Position numbers and translations under genes: made by a program
Notes under the pieces: model-generated
What the model was told of the DNA's origin: nothing
The model's input: the letters and a program-made list of their open reading frames with translations, nothing else
The model's database searches: none
Shown: positions 63,149 through 64,000 of the stretch, one piece after another
Numbering within the stretch: the first letter of the stretch is position 1
Layout of the letters: every line of letters begins with the position of its first letter
Assembly (NCBI RefSeq): GCF_030296015.1
Contig: NZ_AP027368.1
Coordinates: 4,140,839 to 4,204,838, forward strand
Source of the DNA: Ferrimonas sp. YFM
GTDB taxonomy: Bacteria > Pseudomonadota > Gammaproteobacteria > Enterobacterales > Shewanellaceae
DNA length: 64,000 nucleotides
Reading direction: 5' to 3'

Positions 63149-64000
63149 ATGAAGACTTCTCTACAGCTAAAGCTGGGACAGCAGCTCACCATGACCCCGC
63201 AGTTGCAACAGGCCATTCGCCTGCTGCAACTGTCGACGCTGGATCTCCAACAGGAGATTCAGGAGGCTCTGGATGCCAACCCCCTGCTTGAGGTCGAGGA
63301 GGATCTCAGCCCAGCCGTCCCCGACACCCCGGACACCGCCACCCGGGATGAGTTGGAGCCCGCTCCGGAAGCCGCCAGCCTGGACACCAGCGAGGCCCTG
63401 AGTCAGACCGACATGCCCGATGACCTTCAGGTCGACACCTCCTGGGACGAATACTACACCTCCTCCCCGGCCCCCATGTCCAGCCGGGAAGACGACATGC
63501 CCTTTCAGGGCAGCACCGGCGACAGCCTTCAAAGCCATCTGCTGTGGCAGATGGAACTGACCCCCATGTCCGATACCGACCGCGCCATCGCGGTGGCCAT
63601 CATTGATGCCACCGACGAACGCGGCTACCTGACCCAGACCGCCGAAGACATTCTCGAAGCCATGGGCGACGATGAGGTGGAGCTGGACGAGGTGGAAGCG
63701 GTGCTCAAGCGGGTGCAACGATTCGATCCTGTGGGCGTCTGTGCCCGGGATCTGGCCGAGTGCCTGCTGGTGCAACTGAGTCAGTTTGATGGGGGAACCC
63801 CCTGGCTGGCAGAGGCCAGGATGCTGATCCAGGAGCACATGGATCTGCTGGCCAATCGCGACTTCCGCGGCCTGATGCGCAAGACCCGCCTCAAGGAGGA
63901 GGAGCTCAAAGAGGCGATGGAGCTGATCCAGACCCTCAACCCGCGTCCCGGCAGCGCCCTGGTCAGCGATAACGACCAGTACGTGATTCCCGATGTGGCG
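63149..64000 (+). CDS. rpoN: RNA polymerase sigma-54 factor, N-terminal part (runs off the right edge)
   Basis: 284 codons visible from ATG 63149. Region I activator-interacting domain [20 protein letters not shown] with the repeated LQ pairs and NPLLE; a long acidic region II (about 55-110) rich in Asp/Glu/Pro; then the start of the core-binding domain. Its usual place after lptB. Position at the edge hides the RpoN box. Confidence 0.97.
   Translation, partial: MKTSLQLKLGQQLTMTPQLQQAIRLLQLSTLDLQQEIQEALDANPLLEVEEDLSPAVPDTPDTATRDELEPAPEAASLDTSEALSQTDMPDDLQVDTSWDEYYTSSPAPMSSREDDMPFQGSTGDSLQSHLLWQMELTPMSDTDRAIAVAIIDATDERGYLTQTAEDILEAMGDDEVELDEVEAVLKRVQRFDPVGVCARDLAECLLVQLSQFDGGTPWLAEARMLIQEHMDLLANRDFRGLMRKTRLKEEELKEAMELIQTLNPRPGSALVSDNDQYVIPDVA

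Overview
The window is a chromosomal segment of a GC-rich gammaproteobacterium. Gene content and order (pdhR-aceEF-lpd, ampDE, nadC-pilABCD-coaE-zapD-yacG, the dcw cluster, sspAB-petABC-rplM/rpsI-zapE/zapG-degQ-degS, murA-ibaG-mla-kdsDC-lptCAB-rpoN) fit an Alteromonadales lineage of the Shewanella/Ferrimonas type. The genus is my inference from remembered gene order and was not tested. Nearly all of the window is vertically inherited core genome. I see no insertion sequence, prophage, CRISPR array, tRNA or rRNA.

Layout. (1) 1-1091: the 5' part of a secreted or membrane beta-propeller protein running off the left edge. (2) 1216-7931, minus: pyruvate dehydrogenase genes behind the pyruvate-sensing repressor PdhR, with a clear PdhR operator and a second look-alike box further upstream. 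(3) 8517-17272: ampED (minus), then on plus a membrane-anchored aspartic protease, nadC, the type IV pilus genes pilABCD, coaE, zapD and yacG; mutT and secA follow on minus. (4) 20535-39595: an M23 endopeptidase and dciA diverge, then lpxC and the whole division and wall cluster run on minus from mraZ to ftsZ. The cluster is tightly packed: neighbours overlap by 1-14 nt or lie a few bases apart, except for the ftsA-ftsZ (96 nt) and ftsZ-lpxC (97 nt) gaps. The mraZ promoter carries four 10-bp-phased MraZ boxes. (5) 39821-42335: the one clearly accessory locus, a single lipoprotein gene of unknown function preceded by a c-di-GMP-I (GEMM) riboswitch. (6) 42616-48737, minus: sspA-sspB, the cytochrome bc1 operon petABC, rplM-rpsI and zapE; then zapG, degQ and degS on plus. 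(7) 51914-53805, minus: an Ada(N)-AraC-AlkA fusion overlapping ogt. (8) 53937-58469, minus: murA, ibaG and the Mla phospholipid transport operon; diverging on plus are yrbG, kdsD, kdsC, lptC, lptA, lptB and the start of rpoN.

Most of the window builds the envelope: peptidoglycan precursors and their recycling (ampD), septation (ftsLIWQAZ, zapD, zapE, zapG), lipid A and Kdo synthesis (lpxC, kdsDC), LPS export (lptCAB), outer-membrane lipid balance (mla), protein export (secA) and periplasmic quality control (degQ, degS). The best candidate for something new is the riboswitch-controlled lipoprotein at 39964-41985. It has a Pro/Asp/Glu repeat stalk, a probable LamG-like domain, a helical C-terminal domain I cannot assign, a non-ATG start and a strongly structured 3' UTR. 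Start positions were re-judged from ribosome binding sites, neighbour overlaps and remembered family lengths; no database search was possible.
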